A stretch of DNA of 64,000 bases, from assembly GCA_949283255.1 (NCBI GenBank), contig CASDRS010000006.1, forward strand, positions 30,825-94,824, written 5' to 3'. Below the pieces are notes generated by a model, which was not told the DNA's origin, searched no databases, and was given only the letters and a program-made list of their open reading frames with translations. The DNA is from an uncultured bacterium. Its GTDB lineage: Bacteria; Cyanobacteriota; Vampirovibrionia; Gastranaerophilales; Gastranaerophilaceae. Position 1 is the first letter of the stretch, and every line of letters begins with the position of its first letter. Made by a program: the position numbers and the translations under genes. Of the stretch, positions 25,901 to 35,983 are shown in pieces.

Positions 25901-28270
25901 ATGAATATTATATCTAACAGTCAGAAATCTCTTGAATTTGATAAAATCACAGAACAACTCTCAAACTATGCAAGATGCCCGCAAAGCAGGAATCTTTGCC
26001 TTGAGGTTCAACCTCTTGAGAATATAGATGAAGTTATTCAAGCACAGATATACACACAGGAAGCAAAAAAAATCCTCGATTTGCCACTAGATATACCGAT
26101 TGAATTTGTCGCAGATATAGAGCATCTTGAACAAATTGCAGGCTCAAGTTACCTGAATGAAGCGGAACTTGTTGACATTGCAAAAACACTAAGAACATCA
26201 AGGCTTGTTAGAAATTTTCTAAACGAAAACACTTCCGTATCTGATAGCTTAAATAATTTGAGCCGAAATCTGACTGTAGAAAAAGAATTAGAGAGCAGAA
26301 TATTTCACACATTTGATGAGAACCTTGAGATAAAAAAAGATGCAACACCAGAATTAAAAGGGCTTTTTGCATCCCTTAGAGAATGTGAAAAATCAATCCG
26401 AACAAAGATTGGAGAGCTCCTCAACTCTGTAGATTTTGTTAAACATTTACAGGAAACCATCTATACGACAAGAGATGACAGAATTGTATTTCAGGTAAAA
26501 TCAACAGATAAAAACAAAGTTCGAGGAATAGTACACGACATATCTGCAACAAATAAAACCTTTTATATTGAGCCTGAAAGTCTGGTTCCATTAAATAACA
26601 AATTACGAGAAACTCAAGCTGCAATAAACGCAGAAAAAATTCGAATATTATCTGAACTTACACAAATGGTAAAATTTCAAATGCCATCACTAAAAAAATC
26701 GGAACAGACTTTGGCAGAAATTGATTTTCACTTTGCAAAAGCAAGATATGCCGTAAAAATTCACGCAGTAGAGCCTGAAATCTTAAAAGACAAGAAAGAA
26801 ATAATATTGGAAAAAATGAAGCACCCGCTTCTTATAGGAACAGTTGAGGATGTTGTAACAAATGATTTTGAAATAGGTAAAGACTATAAATCCATAATTA
26901 TAACAGGTTCAAATACAGGCGGGAAAACCGTAACACTAAAAACCATAGGTCTATATATACTTATGGCAAGAAGCGGAATGTTCTTGCCTTGCCAGAACGC
27001 GAAAATATATCCATTTAAAAAGGTTTTTGCAGACATCGGAGATGCTCAAAGCATTTTGCAGAGTCTTTCAACTTTTTCATCACACATGAAGAATATTATA
27101 GAAATTGTTGACAAGAGTGACGAAAATTCATTTGTACTGCTTGACGAAATTTGTGCGGGAACTGATCCTGTAGAAGGGGCCGTACTTGCACAAACCATAT
27201 TGAAAAAGCTAGCGCAAAAACAAGTACTTTCAACAATTACAACTCACTATGGAGAACTTAAGGCTCTCGAATATACAGATTCTTATTTTAAAAATGCATC
27301 CGTTGAGTTTGATACCCAATCGCTAAAGCCTACCTACAGATTATTAATAGGTATTCCCGGACTTAGCAACGCTATTGCAATTTCAGCTAATTTAGGATTA
27401 GACAAAGATATTATCAAAGAAGCTAAAGAAACTCTTGTGTCCAAAAAAGATCCTTCAATACTGGTTATCGAAAAATTACAAACGGCACAGCAAGAATTGA
27501 ACGACAAGCTGAAAGAAGCAGAAAAGCTAAGGCTAGAGGCCGAAGATTTAAAGAAAGAATACGAAGAAAATCTGGCCATAGTCAAAAAAGATAAAAAGAA
27601 AGCTATAAAAGATATTAAACATAAATTTGACTATGAACTACTTGATGCAAAAGGTGAAATAAAAGAAATCTTAGACGAGATAAGAAAAGAAAAGTCCGAA
27701 AAAATTGCAAGACGCTCATATTCCCGCCTTGCAAAGCTTGAGCACGATTATAAAGATAAAGTAGCAGGCGTAGAAGACAAAGAACAATATGCTGAAATAA
27801 TATGGGAGAATGTAAAAGTTCACGACAAATTAATACTCAAAGACATTCACCAATCAGTAGAAGTCCTTACTCTTCCGGATAAAAACGGAAATTTACTTGT
27901 TCAAATGGGTAATATAAAAACCAAAATCAAGAAAAATAAACTTGCACCATTTGACCCTGCATTTGAGAAAAAATCACCTATATACACTCCTTCAAAATTT
28001 GATTCGTTCAACTTACATAAAATTAATATCTCCAACAGACTAGACTTAAGAGGAGTAAGAGTTGAAGAAGCCTTAGATGAACTGGAAATCTATCTGGATA
28101 AAGCCAGTCTTGCAAATTTAACCCCTGTTACAATAATCCACGGACACGGAACAGGGGCACTAAAGGCTGCAGTAAGAGATTACCTGTCAACATCACCATA
28201 CGTTGCAAAATACCGCCCCGGCGAAAATGATGAAGGTGGAGATGGAGTAAGCGTGGTTGATATTAACTAA
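25901..28270 (+). CDS. mutS2: MutS2, Smr-domain DNA/ribosome-associated ATPase
   Basis: 789-residue MutS homologue, typical length. An N-terminal clamp/core region (~1-310) with TTRDDRIVFQVK, then the ABC-type ATPase (~320-520): Walker A GSNTGGKT, STFSSHM, Walker B FVLLDEICAGTDPVEGA, TTHYGELK. A long charged coiled coil (~520-650), a KOW-like segment and a C-terminal Smr nuclease domain (~713-789) with LDLRGVRVEEALDELE and HGHGTGAL follow. The family suppresses recombination and, in Bacillus, splits collided ribosomes. No mismatch-recognition domain is present, as expected for MutS2. Confidence 0.95.
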   Translation: MNIISNSQKSLEFDKITEQLSNYARCPQSRNLCLEVQPLENIDEVIQAQIYTQEAKKILDLPLDIPIEFVADIEHLEQIAGSSYLNEAELVDIAKTLRTSRLVRNFLNENTSVSDSLNNLSRNLTVEKELESRIFHTFDENLEIKKDATPELKGLFASLRECEKSIRTKIGELLNSVDFVKHLQETIYTTRDDRIVFQVKSTDKNKVRGIVHDISATNKTFYIEPESLVPLNNKLRETQAAINAEKIRILSELTQMVKFQMPSLKKSEQTLAEIDFHFAKARYAVKIHAVEPEILKDKKEIILEKMKHPLLIGTVEDVVTNDFEIGKDYKSIIITGSNTGGKTVTLKTIGLYILMARSGMFLPCQNAKIYPFKKVFADIGDAQSILQSLSTFSSHMKNIIEIVDKSDENSFVLLDEICAGTDPVEGAVLAQTILKKLAQKQVLSTITTHYGELKALEYTDSYFKNASVEFDTQSLKPTYRLLIGIPGLSNAIAISANLGLDKDIIKEAKETLVSKKDPSILVIEKLQTAQQELNDKLKEAEKLRLEAEDLKKEYEENLAIVKKDKKKAIKDIKHKFDYELLDAKGEIKEILDEIRKEKSEKIARRSYSRLAKLEHDYKDKVAGVEDKEQYAEIIWENVKVHDKLILKDIHQSVEVLTLPDKNGNLLVQMGNIKTKIKKNKLAPFDPAFEKKSPIYTPSKFDSFNLHKINISNRLDLRGVRVEEALDELEIYLDKASLANLTPVTIIHGHGTGALKAAVRDYLSTSPYVAKYRPGENDEGGDGVSVVDIN

Positions 28271-28303
28271 GTAAAGTGATATAATCTCCTTGAGAGAAGG
28301 AGA
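28257..28303 (+). promoter_or_regulatory. pepA promoter with a Shine-Dalgarno hairpin at its start site
   Basis: TTGATA (28257-28262), 17 nt, TATAAT (28280-28285), overlapping the end of mutS2. The sequence TCTCCTT-GAGAG-AAGGAGA (28285-28303) is a perfect 7-bp hairpin that buries the AAGGAG ribosome site. The expected transcript start (~28292) lies after the 5' arm, so only read-through mRNA from mutS2 can fold it. Confidence 0.65.
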
Positions 28304-28309
28304 GAACTT

Positions 28310-29704
28310 ATGGAAATTAAAGTATCAAATGACGTAAAAAATCAGAAGACCGAAGTTCTTGTAATCGGCCAATTTGAAGGAGAGAAAACTAACAATGAAT
28401 TGGCTGATAAATATGCCGTTGAAAAAGATCACTTTGAAGGCAAATTCGGTCAGACATACTTATTACAAACATTGGGTAATGCCCCAGCTGATAAGATTTT
28501 AATTATCGGGCTTGGTCAAAAAGACGAGTTCGACGCAAATAAAATGACAGAAATTGCAGCAAAAGCTGTAAAAAAACTACAGCAAATACATGCAAAACAA
28601 GCTTGCTTTGATTTAGACGTAATGTTCGATTACGGAAAATCTGCAACAATCGGAGCATATATCGCTGATTATGCTTTTGATAAATACAAAACTGAAAAAG
28701 CTACAAGAGTAGATGAAATTACATTTGGAAACGTTTCACAAGAACAAGTAGATGAAGGTAAAATCTTCGGCGAAGCAATGAAAATGACCAGAGATTTGGC
28801 AAACGAGCCTGCAGCTTATGCAACACCTACAAAACTTGCAGAAATTGCAAAAAGCATTGAGGGTATAAAAACCGAAGTTTACGACAGGGATGAAATAGAA
28901 AGAATGGAAATGGGTGCATACCTTGCAGTATCTAAAGGCAGCGCACAACCTCCTAAATTCATCCACATGAAATACACAGGTAAAAACCCTAAGAAAAAGG
29001 TGGCTATTATCGGTAAAGGATTATGCTTTGACAGTGGCGGTATGGATCTAAAACCAGCTTCATCAATGCTTACAATGAGAGATGATATGTCAGGAGCTGC
29101 TTGTATATTAGGAGTAATGAGTGCTCTTGCAAAGCTTGAACCTGAAATTGAAGTTCACGGGTTAATTGCAGCTTGTGAAAACATGCCGGGCCAAAATGCT
29201 TATAAACCTGGAGATATCCTAAAAGCTAAAAACGGTAAAACTATAGAAGTCGATAACACAGATGCTGAAGGCAGATTGACACTTGCAGATGCTCTATGCT
29301 ATGCCTGCGAACTTGGTGTTGATGAAGTTATCGATATTGCAACTCTAACTGGAGCTTGTATGGTAGCACTTGGCACTGTTGCTTCAGGAATTATGGGCAA
29401 CGATGAAGATATGATTGCAAGATTAATCCACACAGCTAAAGAAAGTGGTGAAAAATTCTGGGAACTTCCACTTTATCCTGAATATATGAGCAGTCTAAAA
29501 TCAGATATTGCCGATATGAAAAATACAGGGTCAAGAAACGGTGGAGCTTCAGCTGCAGGGGTATTCTTGCAAGAATTTGTATCAGGAGTTAAATGGGCTC
29601 ATATTGATATCGCAGGAACAGCTTTCCTTGAAAAGCCTCAAAAAGAATTTATTTCAGGTTCTACAGGGGTAGGCGTTAGAACTCTGTTAAATTACCTTAA
29701 ATAA
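28310..29704 (+). CDS. pepA: Leucyl aminopeptidase (M17 family)
   Basis: 464-residue cytosolic aminopeptidase with two metal ions. The catalytic domain (~170-464) shows VAIIGKGLCFDSGG, DDMSGAACILG, and the family signature NTDAEGRLTLADAL. N-terminal macro-like domain ~1-160. It removes N-terminal residues from peptides and in some bacteria also binds DNA. It has its own strong promoter despite lying 39 nt after mutS2. Confidence 0.94.
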   Translation: MEIKVSNDVKNQKTEVLVIGQFEGEKTNNELADKYAVEKDHFEGKFGQTYLLQTLGNAPADKILIIGLGQKDEFDANKMTEIAAKAVKKLQQIHAKQACFDLDVMFDYGKSATIGAYIADYAFDKYKTEKATRVDEITFGNVSQEQVDEGKIFGEAMKMTRDLANEPAAYATPTKLAEIAKSIEGIKTEVYDRDEIERMEMGAYLAVSKGSAQPPKFIHMKYTGKNPKKKVAIIGKGLCFDSGGMDLKPASSMLTMRDDMSGAACILGVMSALAKLEPEIEVHGLIAACENMPGQNAYKPGDILKAKNGKTIEVDNTDAEGRLTLADALCYACELGVDEVIDIATLTGACMVALGTVASGIMGNDEDMIARLIHTAKESGEKFWELPLYPEYMSSLKSDIADMKNTGSRNGGASAAGVFLQEFVSGVKWAHIDIAGTAFLEKPQKEFISGSTGVGVRTLLNYLK

Positions 29705-29710
29705 GGCATA

Positions 29711-29753
29711 AAATAAATAAATAAAGAAAGAAAGAAAGAAATAAAGAAAGAAA
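29711..29753. repeat. AAAT/AAAG tetranucleotide microsatellite
   Basis: About ten AAAT/AAAG units in the 3' untranslated region of pepA, running directly into its terminator. Such tracts can vary in copy number by slippage. Confidence 0.8.
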
Positions 29754-29786
29754 GAGGATTTTGTATATTTACAAAGTCCTCTTTTT
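29751..29786 (+). terminator. Terminator of pepA
   Basis: A 15-bp stem, 29751-29765 (AAAGAGGATTTTGTA) with 29770-29784 (TACAAAGTCCTCTTT), one G/T wobble, 4-nt loop, then TTTTT. Confidence 0.85.
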
Positions 29787-29792
29787 ATACAT

Positions 29793-29834
29793 AAAAAACA
29801 GGACAAGCTACTTAACAACTTGTCCTGAAATTTT
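29793..29834. terminator. Terminator of clpP, possibly bidirectional
   Basis: CAGGACAAG (29799-29807) and CTTGTCCTG (29819-29827), perfect 9-bp stem, 11-nt loop. TTTTTT follows on the minus strand; AAATTTTTC follows on the plus strand. Confidence 0.85.
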
Positions 29835-29867
29835 TCTTATCAAATTTGCTTAAAGGTTCAACTTTAT

Positions 29868-30482
29868 TTAGCTTCCACTTTTCACAATAACTTTATCAAT
29901 CAAACCATAATCCTTGGCTTCTTGAGCTGACAAATAATGATCTCTTTCACAGTCTTCTTTAACCTTTTCATAAGGTTGTCCAGAATTTTCGGCCATAATT
30001 GAAATCAGCATTTCTTTCATTCTCAAAATTTCTTTTGCCTCAATTTCAATATCTGTAGCCTGACCTTTAGCACCACCTAAAGGTTGGTGAATCATTATTC
30101 TAGCCCCAGGCAAAGCCATTCTCTTACCCTTTGTTCCGGCTGACAACAAGAATGCACCCATTGAAGCTGCTTCACCTAAACAAATTGTACATACATCTGA
30201 CTTGATTAAATTCATTGTATCATATATAGCCATACCTGCAGTAATAACACCACCCGGACTGTTTATATAAAGCATAATATCTTTTTCATTATTCTCACTG
30301 TCCAACAACAATAATTGAGCAACAATTGAATTCGCAACATCATCATCAATTTCAGTTCCCAAAAAGATAATTCTCTCACGCAACAATCTTGAGAAAATAT
30401 CAAAAGATCTTTCTCCACGAGAAGAATTTTCTATAACTGTTGGGACATAGCCCATAATTTTCATATAAGTTTCTTGATCCAT
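29868..30482 (-). CDS. clpP: ClpP, ATP-dependent Clp protease proteolytic subunit
   Basis: Serine protease forming the 14-mer chamber of ClpXP/ClpAP. 204 residues. Catalytic Ser107 in [11 protein letters not shown] and His132 in [10 protein letters not shown] are present, with [19 protein letters not shown] and the family end [16 protein letters not shown]. No clpX or tig gene is adjacent, unlike in many bacteria. An extended -10 box TGTTATAAT lies on the minus strand at 30514-30506, and AGGAGAG precedes the ATG. Confidence 0.96.
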   Translation of the reverse strand: MDQETYMKIMGYVPTVIENSSRGERSFDIFSRLLRERIIFLGTEIDDDVANSIVAQLLLLDSENNEKDIMLYINSPGGVITAGMAIYDTMNLIKSDVCTICLGEAASMGAFLLSAGTKGKRMALPGARIMIHQPLGGAKGQATDIEIEAKEILRMKEMLISIMAENSGQPYEKVKEDCERDHYLSAQEAKDYGLIDKVIVKSGS

Positions 30483-30531
30483 TTTTCTCTCCTAATTACG
30501 GACAAATTATAACATAAACTTTTGTAAAAAA

Positions 30532-32325
30532 CTATACTGCAACTTCCTGATGCTTAAATTGTGCATTATATAATGCCTTATAAGCACCATTTTCAATATT
30601 TAGCAGCTCATCGTGAGTACCGATTTCAGCAATCTCTCCCTGATTAATTACAACAATTTTATCTGCATTCTGAATTGTTGAAAGCCTATGCGCAATAACA
30701 AAAACTGTCTTATCCTGCATTAAGTTTTCAATAGCCATCTGCACAATTGCCTCAGACTTATTATCCAAAGCAGAAGTTGCTTCATCAAGAATAACAATCG
30801 GCGCATTCTTCAAAAATGCTCTTGCAATAGCAACACGCTGTTTTTGTCCACCTGACAACAAAATACCGCGTTCACCAATATATGTATCCCATCCCTGCTC
30901 CAGAGTTGCTACAAAATCATCCAAATATGCCATTTTTAAAGCTTTTTTGACATCTTCATCAGTAGCGTTCTCGTTACCTAAAAGTATATTTTCTTTTATA
31001 GTACCTGAGAACAAGAAATTATCTTGAAATACAACTGCAATATTTTGTCTCAAAGATTTTAACGTCAAATCTCTAATATCAATACCATCTATCTTAATTG
31101 CACCGCTGGTAACATCATAAAATCTAGGCAACAAGCTTACAATAGTAGTCTTACCGCCGCCTGAATTACCGACAAATGCAACCGTTTCACCATGTTTTAC
31201 CAAAAGATTAATATGTTTTAAAACAGGTACACCTTTTTTGTATTCAAAACAAACATCCTCAAATTTTATTTCCTTATATTTAGGATTCATATCAACTGCA
31301 TTCACACTATCCTTAATTTTCGGCTCAGATTTTAAAATTGCAAAAACCTTTTCTATAGAGAAGAATGAAAATTGAACAGCGTTAAAGTTATTACCTAAGT
31401 TTTTAATCGGTGTATACAACATAATCAACGCTGTAATAAATGAAACAAAATTACCAGATGTAATCTGCTTTGTCAAAATCAAATGGCTGCCGTAACCTAT
31501 AGCAAGACCTATACCTACAGATACAATGACATGCATAAAAGGTGATAACCACGATGTACGCTGAACCATTTTGATACTTACACTAAATATATTTCTCAAT
31601 ATTTCATCAAAATGTTTCTTTTGTTGTTCTTCCAAATTATAAGAAGAAATAGTCTTAATACCGCTAAAGGCCTCATTATAAGCAGTAATAATCGCAGAAT
31701 CCGCAACAAGAGTTTTCTTCATAACTTCATCGATACGTTTTCTGATTCTTGCGACAGGTAAAAATGCACATCCCAAAACCGCAACAGCAATTAATGCCAA
31801 CTGCCAAGAATTATAAAACAATACGCATACTAAAGAAATTGAAGAGAACAATCTCTGCATAAATATTTTTAAATTATCTAAAAGACCTGCACAAGCATTA
31901 TCAGCCATATTATTAAATGCAAAAATAACATCCCCGGATTTTTTTGTATCAAAATAAGCTGTTTCTAAAGTAAGCATCTTCTTAAACAAATCCGCTTTCA
32001 GACCATTCGTAATCTTTTTACCAACCCAAGTATTCAAATAAGTAGCCATATAGTTAAGACCACCCTGCATTGACGTGAACAAGACAATACCCAACGGAAT
32101 GTACCAAGGCGACTGAATTGACTTCTCAACCATAACCAAATCCATATATGGTTTCAAAGACAATGCAATAATCGCATCTAACGAACCTATCGGAATACAT
32201 ATCAAGACCGCCAGCAAAGCCCTAAACCAATATGGTTTTACATAAGGCCACATATTCGTATAATTCACAACAACCTGAGATTGCTTACATTTTGCAATAA
32301 TATCATTTAATTTAGCTCTAAACAT
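30532..32325 (-). CDS. MsbA-like ABC exporter (fused membrane and ATPase domains)
   Basis: 597 residues: six-helix ABC type 1 membrane domain (~30-325) and ATPase domain (~350-590) with Walker A GNSGGGKT, Q-loop VFQDNFLF, signature LSGGQKQRVAIARA, Walker B IVILDEATSALD and H-loop AHRLST. Homodimeric exporter; lipid A flipping as for MsbA is the likely role in a diderm, but peptide or drug export cannot be excluded. The start codon is preceded by TAGGAT. Single gene. Confidence 0.88.
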   Translation of the reverse strand: MFRAKLNDIIAKCKQSQVVVNYTNMWPYVKPYWFRALLAVLICIPIGSLDAIIALSLKPYMDLVMVEKSIQSPWYIPLGIVLFTSMQGGLNYMATYLNTWVGKKITNGLKADLFKKMLTLETAYFDTKKSGDVIFAFNNMADNACAGLLDNLKIFMQRLFSSISLVCVLFYNSWQLALIAVAVLGCAFLPVARIRKRIDEVMKKTLVADSAIITAYNEAFSGIKTISSYNLEEQQKKHFDEILRNIFSVSIKMVQRTSWLSPFMHVIVSVGIGLAIGYGSHLILTKQITSGNFVSFITALIMLYTPIKNLGNNFNAVQFSFFSIEKVFAILKSEPKIKDSVNAVDMNPKYKEIKFEDVCFEYKKGVPVLKHINLLVKHGETVAFVGNSGGGKTTIVSLLPRFYDVTSGAIKIDGIDIRDLTLKSLRQNIAVVFQDNFLFSGTIKENILLGNENATDEDVKKALKMAYLDDFVATLEQGWDTYIGERGILLSGGQKQRVAIARAFLKNAPIVILDEATSALDNKSEAIVQMAIENLMQDKTVFVIAHRLSTIQNADKIVVINQGEIAEIGTHDELLNIENGAYKALYNAQFKHQEVAV

Positions 32326-32418
32326 AAATTCATCCTATTTATAATACCGGACAGTAACATTATAACCGCCACAAACCATAGAGTACCATAAACAAACGGA
32401 TTTTATACTTAATATTAC

Positions 32419-32494
32419 AAAATAATACGGAACACTATACAAGTATTCCGTACAAAAAGCCTTCCCTTTTCCGGCGATGCAAAAAGCACTCGCC
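32419..32494 (-). terminator. Terminator and extra hairpin after the EF-hand gene
   Basis: ACGGAA (32427-32432) pairs with TTCCGT (32446-32451), continued by ATTATTTTG on the minus strand. A second hairpin, GGCGATGC/GCACTCGCC (32473-32480/32486-32494), lies just after the stop codon but has no T tract. Confidence 0.55.
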
Positions 32495-32502
32495 TTATGT
32501 TA

Positions 32503-33060
32503 CTAGGAATCTGTTGCATCTTTATATTTGTAACTCAATAGGCTGTATGTGTCAGTAGAAGAATCCTCACTACCGTAAAATACTGACATATTTGAAGCAG
32601 CCTGCATTCTAAATTCATCTTCTTTCTTCTGCTTTGAACAATCTACGCTGTAAGCTGAAATTTCAGCGCTTGTAATTCGTCCGTCATGGTTTGTATCCAT
32701 TTCATCAAAATGATTTAGGATATTTTCCATAGTACTTGTAGAAAGACCGCTCGCTCCTGAAGCATATAATTGAGTCAATTCTGTTTTTGTTAAACCTTGC
32801 GATGACATCTGGTTTGTTAAATTCGTCATCTCTGTAGAACTTATAATTCCATCGCCATCTTTATCTATATTATTAAAATTATTCTGCAAATATGATGCAA
32901 AACTCTGGTTAACCATATTTATCTTTGAAGCATCTGTTCTAACTTCATTTATACTATCCAATGTTACACCCTTCGGATTAGTTGCTGCAAGATAAGAATA
33001 TGTATTGGTTAAACCGGAATATATACCTGCAAGTAATGAACTACCACTTGAATTTGCCAT
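32503..33060 (-). CDS. EF-hand calcium-binding protein
   Basis: 185 residues with two canonical EF-hand loops: DKDGDGIISSTE (~62-73) and DTNHDGRITSAE (~120-131), with the Asp/Asn ligands at 1, 3, 5 and Glu at 12 in place. The N-terminal ~50 residues are Ser/Thr/Asn-rich with no clear signal peptide; the tail is also Ser/Thr-rich. It probably binds two calcium ions in a helix-loop-helix pair. Partner unknown. It has its own sigma-70 type promoter and terminator. Confidence 0.82.
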   Translation of the reverse strand: MANSSGSSLLAGIYSGLTNTYSYLAATNPKGVTLDSINEVRTDASKINMVNQSFASYLQNNFNNIDKDGDGIISSTEMTNLTNQMSSQGLTKTELTQLYASGASGLSTSTMENILNHFDEMDTNHDGRITSAEISAYSVDCSKQKKEDEFRMQAASNMSVFYGSEDSSTDTYSLLSYKYKDATDS

Positions 33061-33093
33061 AATATAACCCTCTCATTAATGTAATCCGTTACT

Positions 33094-33121
33094 ATTTTAA
33101 CGATTTTTCCAAAAATGTCAA
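33094..33121 (-). promoter_or_regulatory. Promoter of the EF-hand gene
   Basis: Minus strand: TTGACA (33121-33116), 16 nt, TAAAAT (33099-33094). Confidence 0.5.
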
Positions 33122-33155
33122 CCCTTTTCGGCAAGAAGCTTACCCATAAAGGATT

Positions 33156-35972
33156 TTAACCATTCAACAAATTATTCAAATACTCTTTATTATAATCAAG
33201 CGTATTTTTAGTTGCGGCTACTGAATATAGAGGTTTACCGCCAAATACAGTCTGGGCAGCATTATATATATCGTCTACCGTAATCTTATCTATCATATCA
33301 AGATATTGATTTTCCTTGTTTACACCATAATAAGATTCTAAACCTGAAAGTATTGAACCGTTTTTGCCGCTAGTAGATTCACAAGATGACAGAATCAGTG
33401 TTTTTAAAGATAATTTTGCACTTTTCAATTCTTCTTCAGAAACCTTTTCATTTTTCAACTTTTCAACATGAGCCTTAAATCCGTTTATTGATTTTTGCAA
33501 GTTATCGTAACTTACAGCACCGGAATCTTTGTCATCAGTAGTTGTTCCGATAACAAGCTCGATAGCTGAAGTAGTTCCTTTATTATCTAGGGTTGATCTA
33601 ACAGAATATGCAAGTTTTTGCTTTTCACGCAAATCGTTGAACAATCTTGAAGTAGGACCGCCACCAAGTATCGTATTTAACAACTCAACAGTTACTTGAT
33701 CCTTCAAATTTCCTACATCTTTAAACTTATATGCCATTACGATTTTGGCTTGACTCTTATTCCACTCTTCAGTAAACACCTTTGATTCCGTCTGAGGAGC
33801 ATAATTCTCATATCTTGAATATTTGTATGGCTTAACCGGACTGAATGAATTCAATTGTGATAAAGATGTGTTCTTCAAGTTCGGATTTTCTTTAAACGGA
33901 GCAGAAAAGACTACATCGCCACATGCATTTTTCAACAAATCAGCGTACAATGCCTTTACATCATCAAGAGTAAGAGTATCTAAACCTTTTAAAATATCTT
34001 CTTTTGTATAATATGCATCCTTAAATAAGTTAGGCATCAGCTTGTTATAAGGTCCTTTTTCTGTACGTAACAAATCATCTCGCAGATTTGCTTTAACCTT
34101 TTCAAACTCTTCCGGCAACAATCTCGGATTTTGAATAACATCCTTCATTAAATTAATTGCCTTTTCGCTGTCGGCAAAGTCAAATTCACCAATTGCACTT
34201 ATTCCACCGCGATTTGCTGCAAAATTCAAGATTAAATTATTTTCATCTTTTATTGCATCCATTGTATTTTTGTCCATATTCATAGACCCTTGTGATAACA
34301 TATCACACAACACTCTTGTTGCTGCAGGATTCTTAACCTTTACAGGCTCCATTGGCCCTATATCAAGTGAAATTTCAGCTATCGGATACTTTGACTCATG
34401 AGTTACAACTCTGAAATTATTAGCTAAATTGTACTGCTTAACATCATTAATATCATAAGCTTGCTTTTTTACGGCTCCAGTAAAAGATACATTTTTGGTA
34501 TTTGCATAATTTTCTTGGATTTTACCCTCATTAGTGTTCGCAGGATGAAGTACTGTGATTGCAGTTTTATTCAAGTCATAATACTTTCTTGCAGCATTAG
34601 TTACATCCTGAGGCGTCATCTCATCAACAATCTTGTTGTAATCAGTTAGAGACAAATAAGAATTTTCAAGAATAGATTCACCTATCCAATTATTTAAAGC
34701 TGAGGAATACTCAAACATCTTTGCATAATCAGATTTTAAATTTCTTTTTATCATCTTCATTTCGTCAGCTGTAGGAAGATTATTTTGATATTTACTTATA
34801 CGAGCGTATATTGCCTTCAAAAGCTTCTCACTATTGTCTTCACTTACGTCTGATGTCAACATTAACGCACGTTTATCAGAAGGTTTTACCGAAACCTTTT
34901 CGCTCATTGAATATACTGACGTATTTAATTTGTCAAACAAGGCATTCGCACTACTTGTAGAAAACATCAATCTACTTGCAGCTTCAGCATAAATTCTATC
35001 TTTTGAATTATTGTTTTCCGGTCCTGCAAACCCCACAGTCACAAAAGTAGTATCAGTTTTATCAGATAAAATATCTTCACGCTTAGAACTTGTTATCGGA
35101 ACTAATTGTTCGTAATGACGAGATACAGGTGGCTTTTTATTTGATGAAAAATATTTCGAAATTAATCTCATAGTCTCATCAGGATTAACTTCACCTGTCA
35201 CAACAGTTACCATATTTGCAGGATAGTAGTTTGTATCAAAGTATTTTACTACATCATCTCTTGTAAGATTTGTTATATTATCCGTTCTACCTGCTATTAC
35301 ATCGTTTGAAGAGGTTTGAATATTAAATAAATTTTTCAGAGTTTTATTATATGCAATATTATCGGGATTTGAAGTTATCATATTTATCTCTGAATTTACA
35401 ATCCCTTTTTCTTTTTCAAGCATATCTGCCGCAAAACGAGGGCTCTCAAGCATTGATGAGTGAATTTTTATCTTCTTTTCCAAATCTCCATCCGACAACA
35501 AATGTGATGCGATAAAATAATTTGTTTCTGCCAAACCGGTACTAGCATTAGTTTCTGCGCCCATTTTATCAGTAGTTCTAAAGAATTCTCCTGCCTCAAG
35601 CCCATCTGAACCGTTAAATAAATTATGTTCTATATAATGACTAATACCCCTAATCTTATCAGTCTCATTCATTGAACCCGTATTTACATAAGTTTTTAAT
35701 ACAGTTTCACCATCTTTCGGAACTATAACTACTCTTTGACCGTTTGCAAGCTTATAACACTCTGCTGTCAAATCATAAGGCAGTTTTATTTCCCCTGTTT
35801 TTACATACGGCATTGGGGTTTTTACTATAGCATGATTAATCGCAGGTTGAAGCTCAACAACCTGTTCATTTTTCGACTGCAACGCAACTTTGTCGGGTTC
35901 TTTTTGTCTTGGAACCGAATTAATTCCGCTGATTTTACTACTATAATTTACACCGTTTATTGAATCTACCAT
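33156..35972 (-). CDS. M16 zinc peptidase with internal F-T-G motif, no signal peptide
   Basis: 938-residue inverzincin-type peptidase. The zinc motif HYIEH (112-116) and a downstream glutamate (about Glu195, in VNSEINMI) are present, so the first half should be active. Each half has a M16 fold (~58-480 and ~505-935). Between them, just before the second half, is NVSFTGAV (Phe497-Gly499), the tag that begins several other proteins here. The N-terminus (MVDSINGVNYSSKISG) is polar, not a signal peptide. Compared with the secreted M16 protein at 10933, this is a separate, lineage-specific type. It has a GCAATTTT-type promoter. Confidence 0.87.
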   Translation of the reverse strand: MVDSINGVNYSSKISGINSVPRQKEPDKVALQSKNEQVVELQPAINHAIVKTPMPYVKTGEIKLPYDLTAECYKLANGQRVVIVPKDGETVLKTYVNTGSMNETDKIRGISHYIEHNLFNGSDGLEAGEFFRTTDKMGAETNASTGLAETNYFIASHLLSDGDLEKKIKIHSSMLESPRFAADMLEKEKGIVNSEINMITSNPDNIAYNKTLKNLFNIQTSSNDVIAGRTDNITNLTRDDVVKYFDTNYYPANMVTVVTGEVNPDETMRLISKYFSSNKKPPVSRHYEQLVPITSSKREDILSDKTDTTFVTVGFAGPENNNSKDRIYAEAASRLMFSTSSANALFDKLNTSVYSMSEKVSVKPSDKRALMLTSDVSEDNSEKLLKAIYARISKYQNNLPTADEMKMIKRNLKSDYAKMFEYSSALNNWIGESILENSYLSLTDYNKIVDEMTPQDVTNAARKYYDLNKTAITVLHPANTNEGKIQENYANTKNVSFTGAVKKQAYDINDVKQYNLANNFRVVTHESKYPIAEISLDIGPMEPVKVKNPAATRVLCDMLSQGSMNMDKNTMDAIKDENNLILNFAANRGGISAIGEFDFADSEKAINLMKDVIQNPRLLPEEFEKVKANLRDDLLRTEKGPYNKLMPNLFKDAYYTKEDILKGLDTLTLDDVKALYADLLKNACGDVVFSAPFKENPNLKNTSLSQLNSFSPVKPYKYSRYENYAPQTESKVFTEEWNKSQAKIVMAYKFKDVGNLKDQVTVELLNTILGGGPTSRLFNDLREKQKLAYSVRSTLDNKGTTSAIELVIGTTTDDKDSGAVSYDNLQKSINGFKAHVEKLKNEKVSEEELKSAKLSLKTLILSSCESTSGKNGSILSGLESYYGVNKENQYLDMIDKITVDDIYNAAQTVFGGKPLYSVAATKNTLDYNKEYLNNLLNG

Positions 35973-35983
35973 ATCTACCTACT

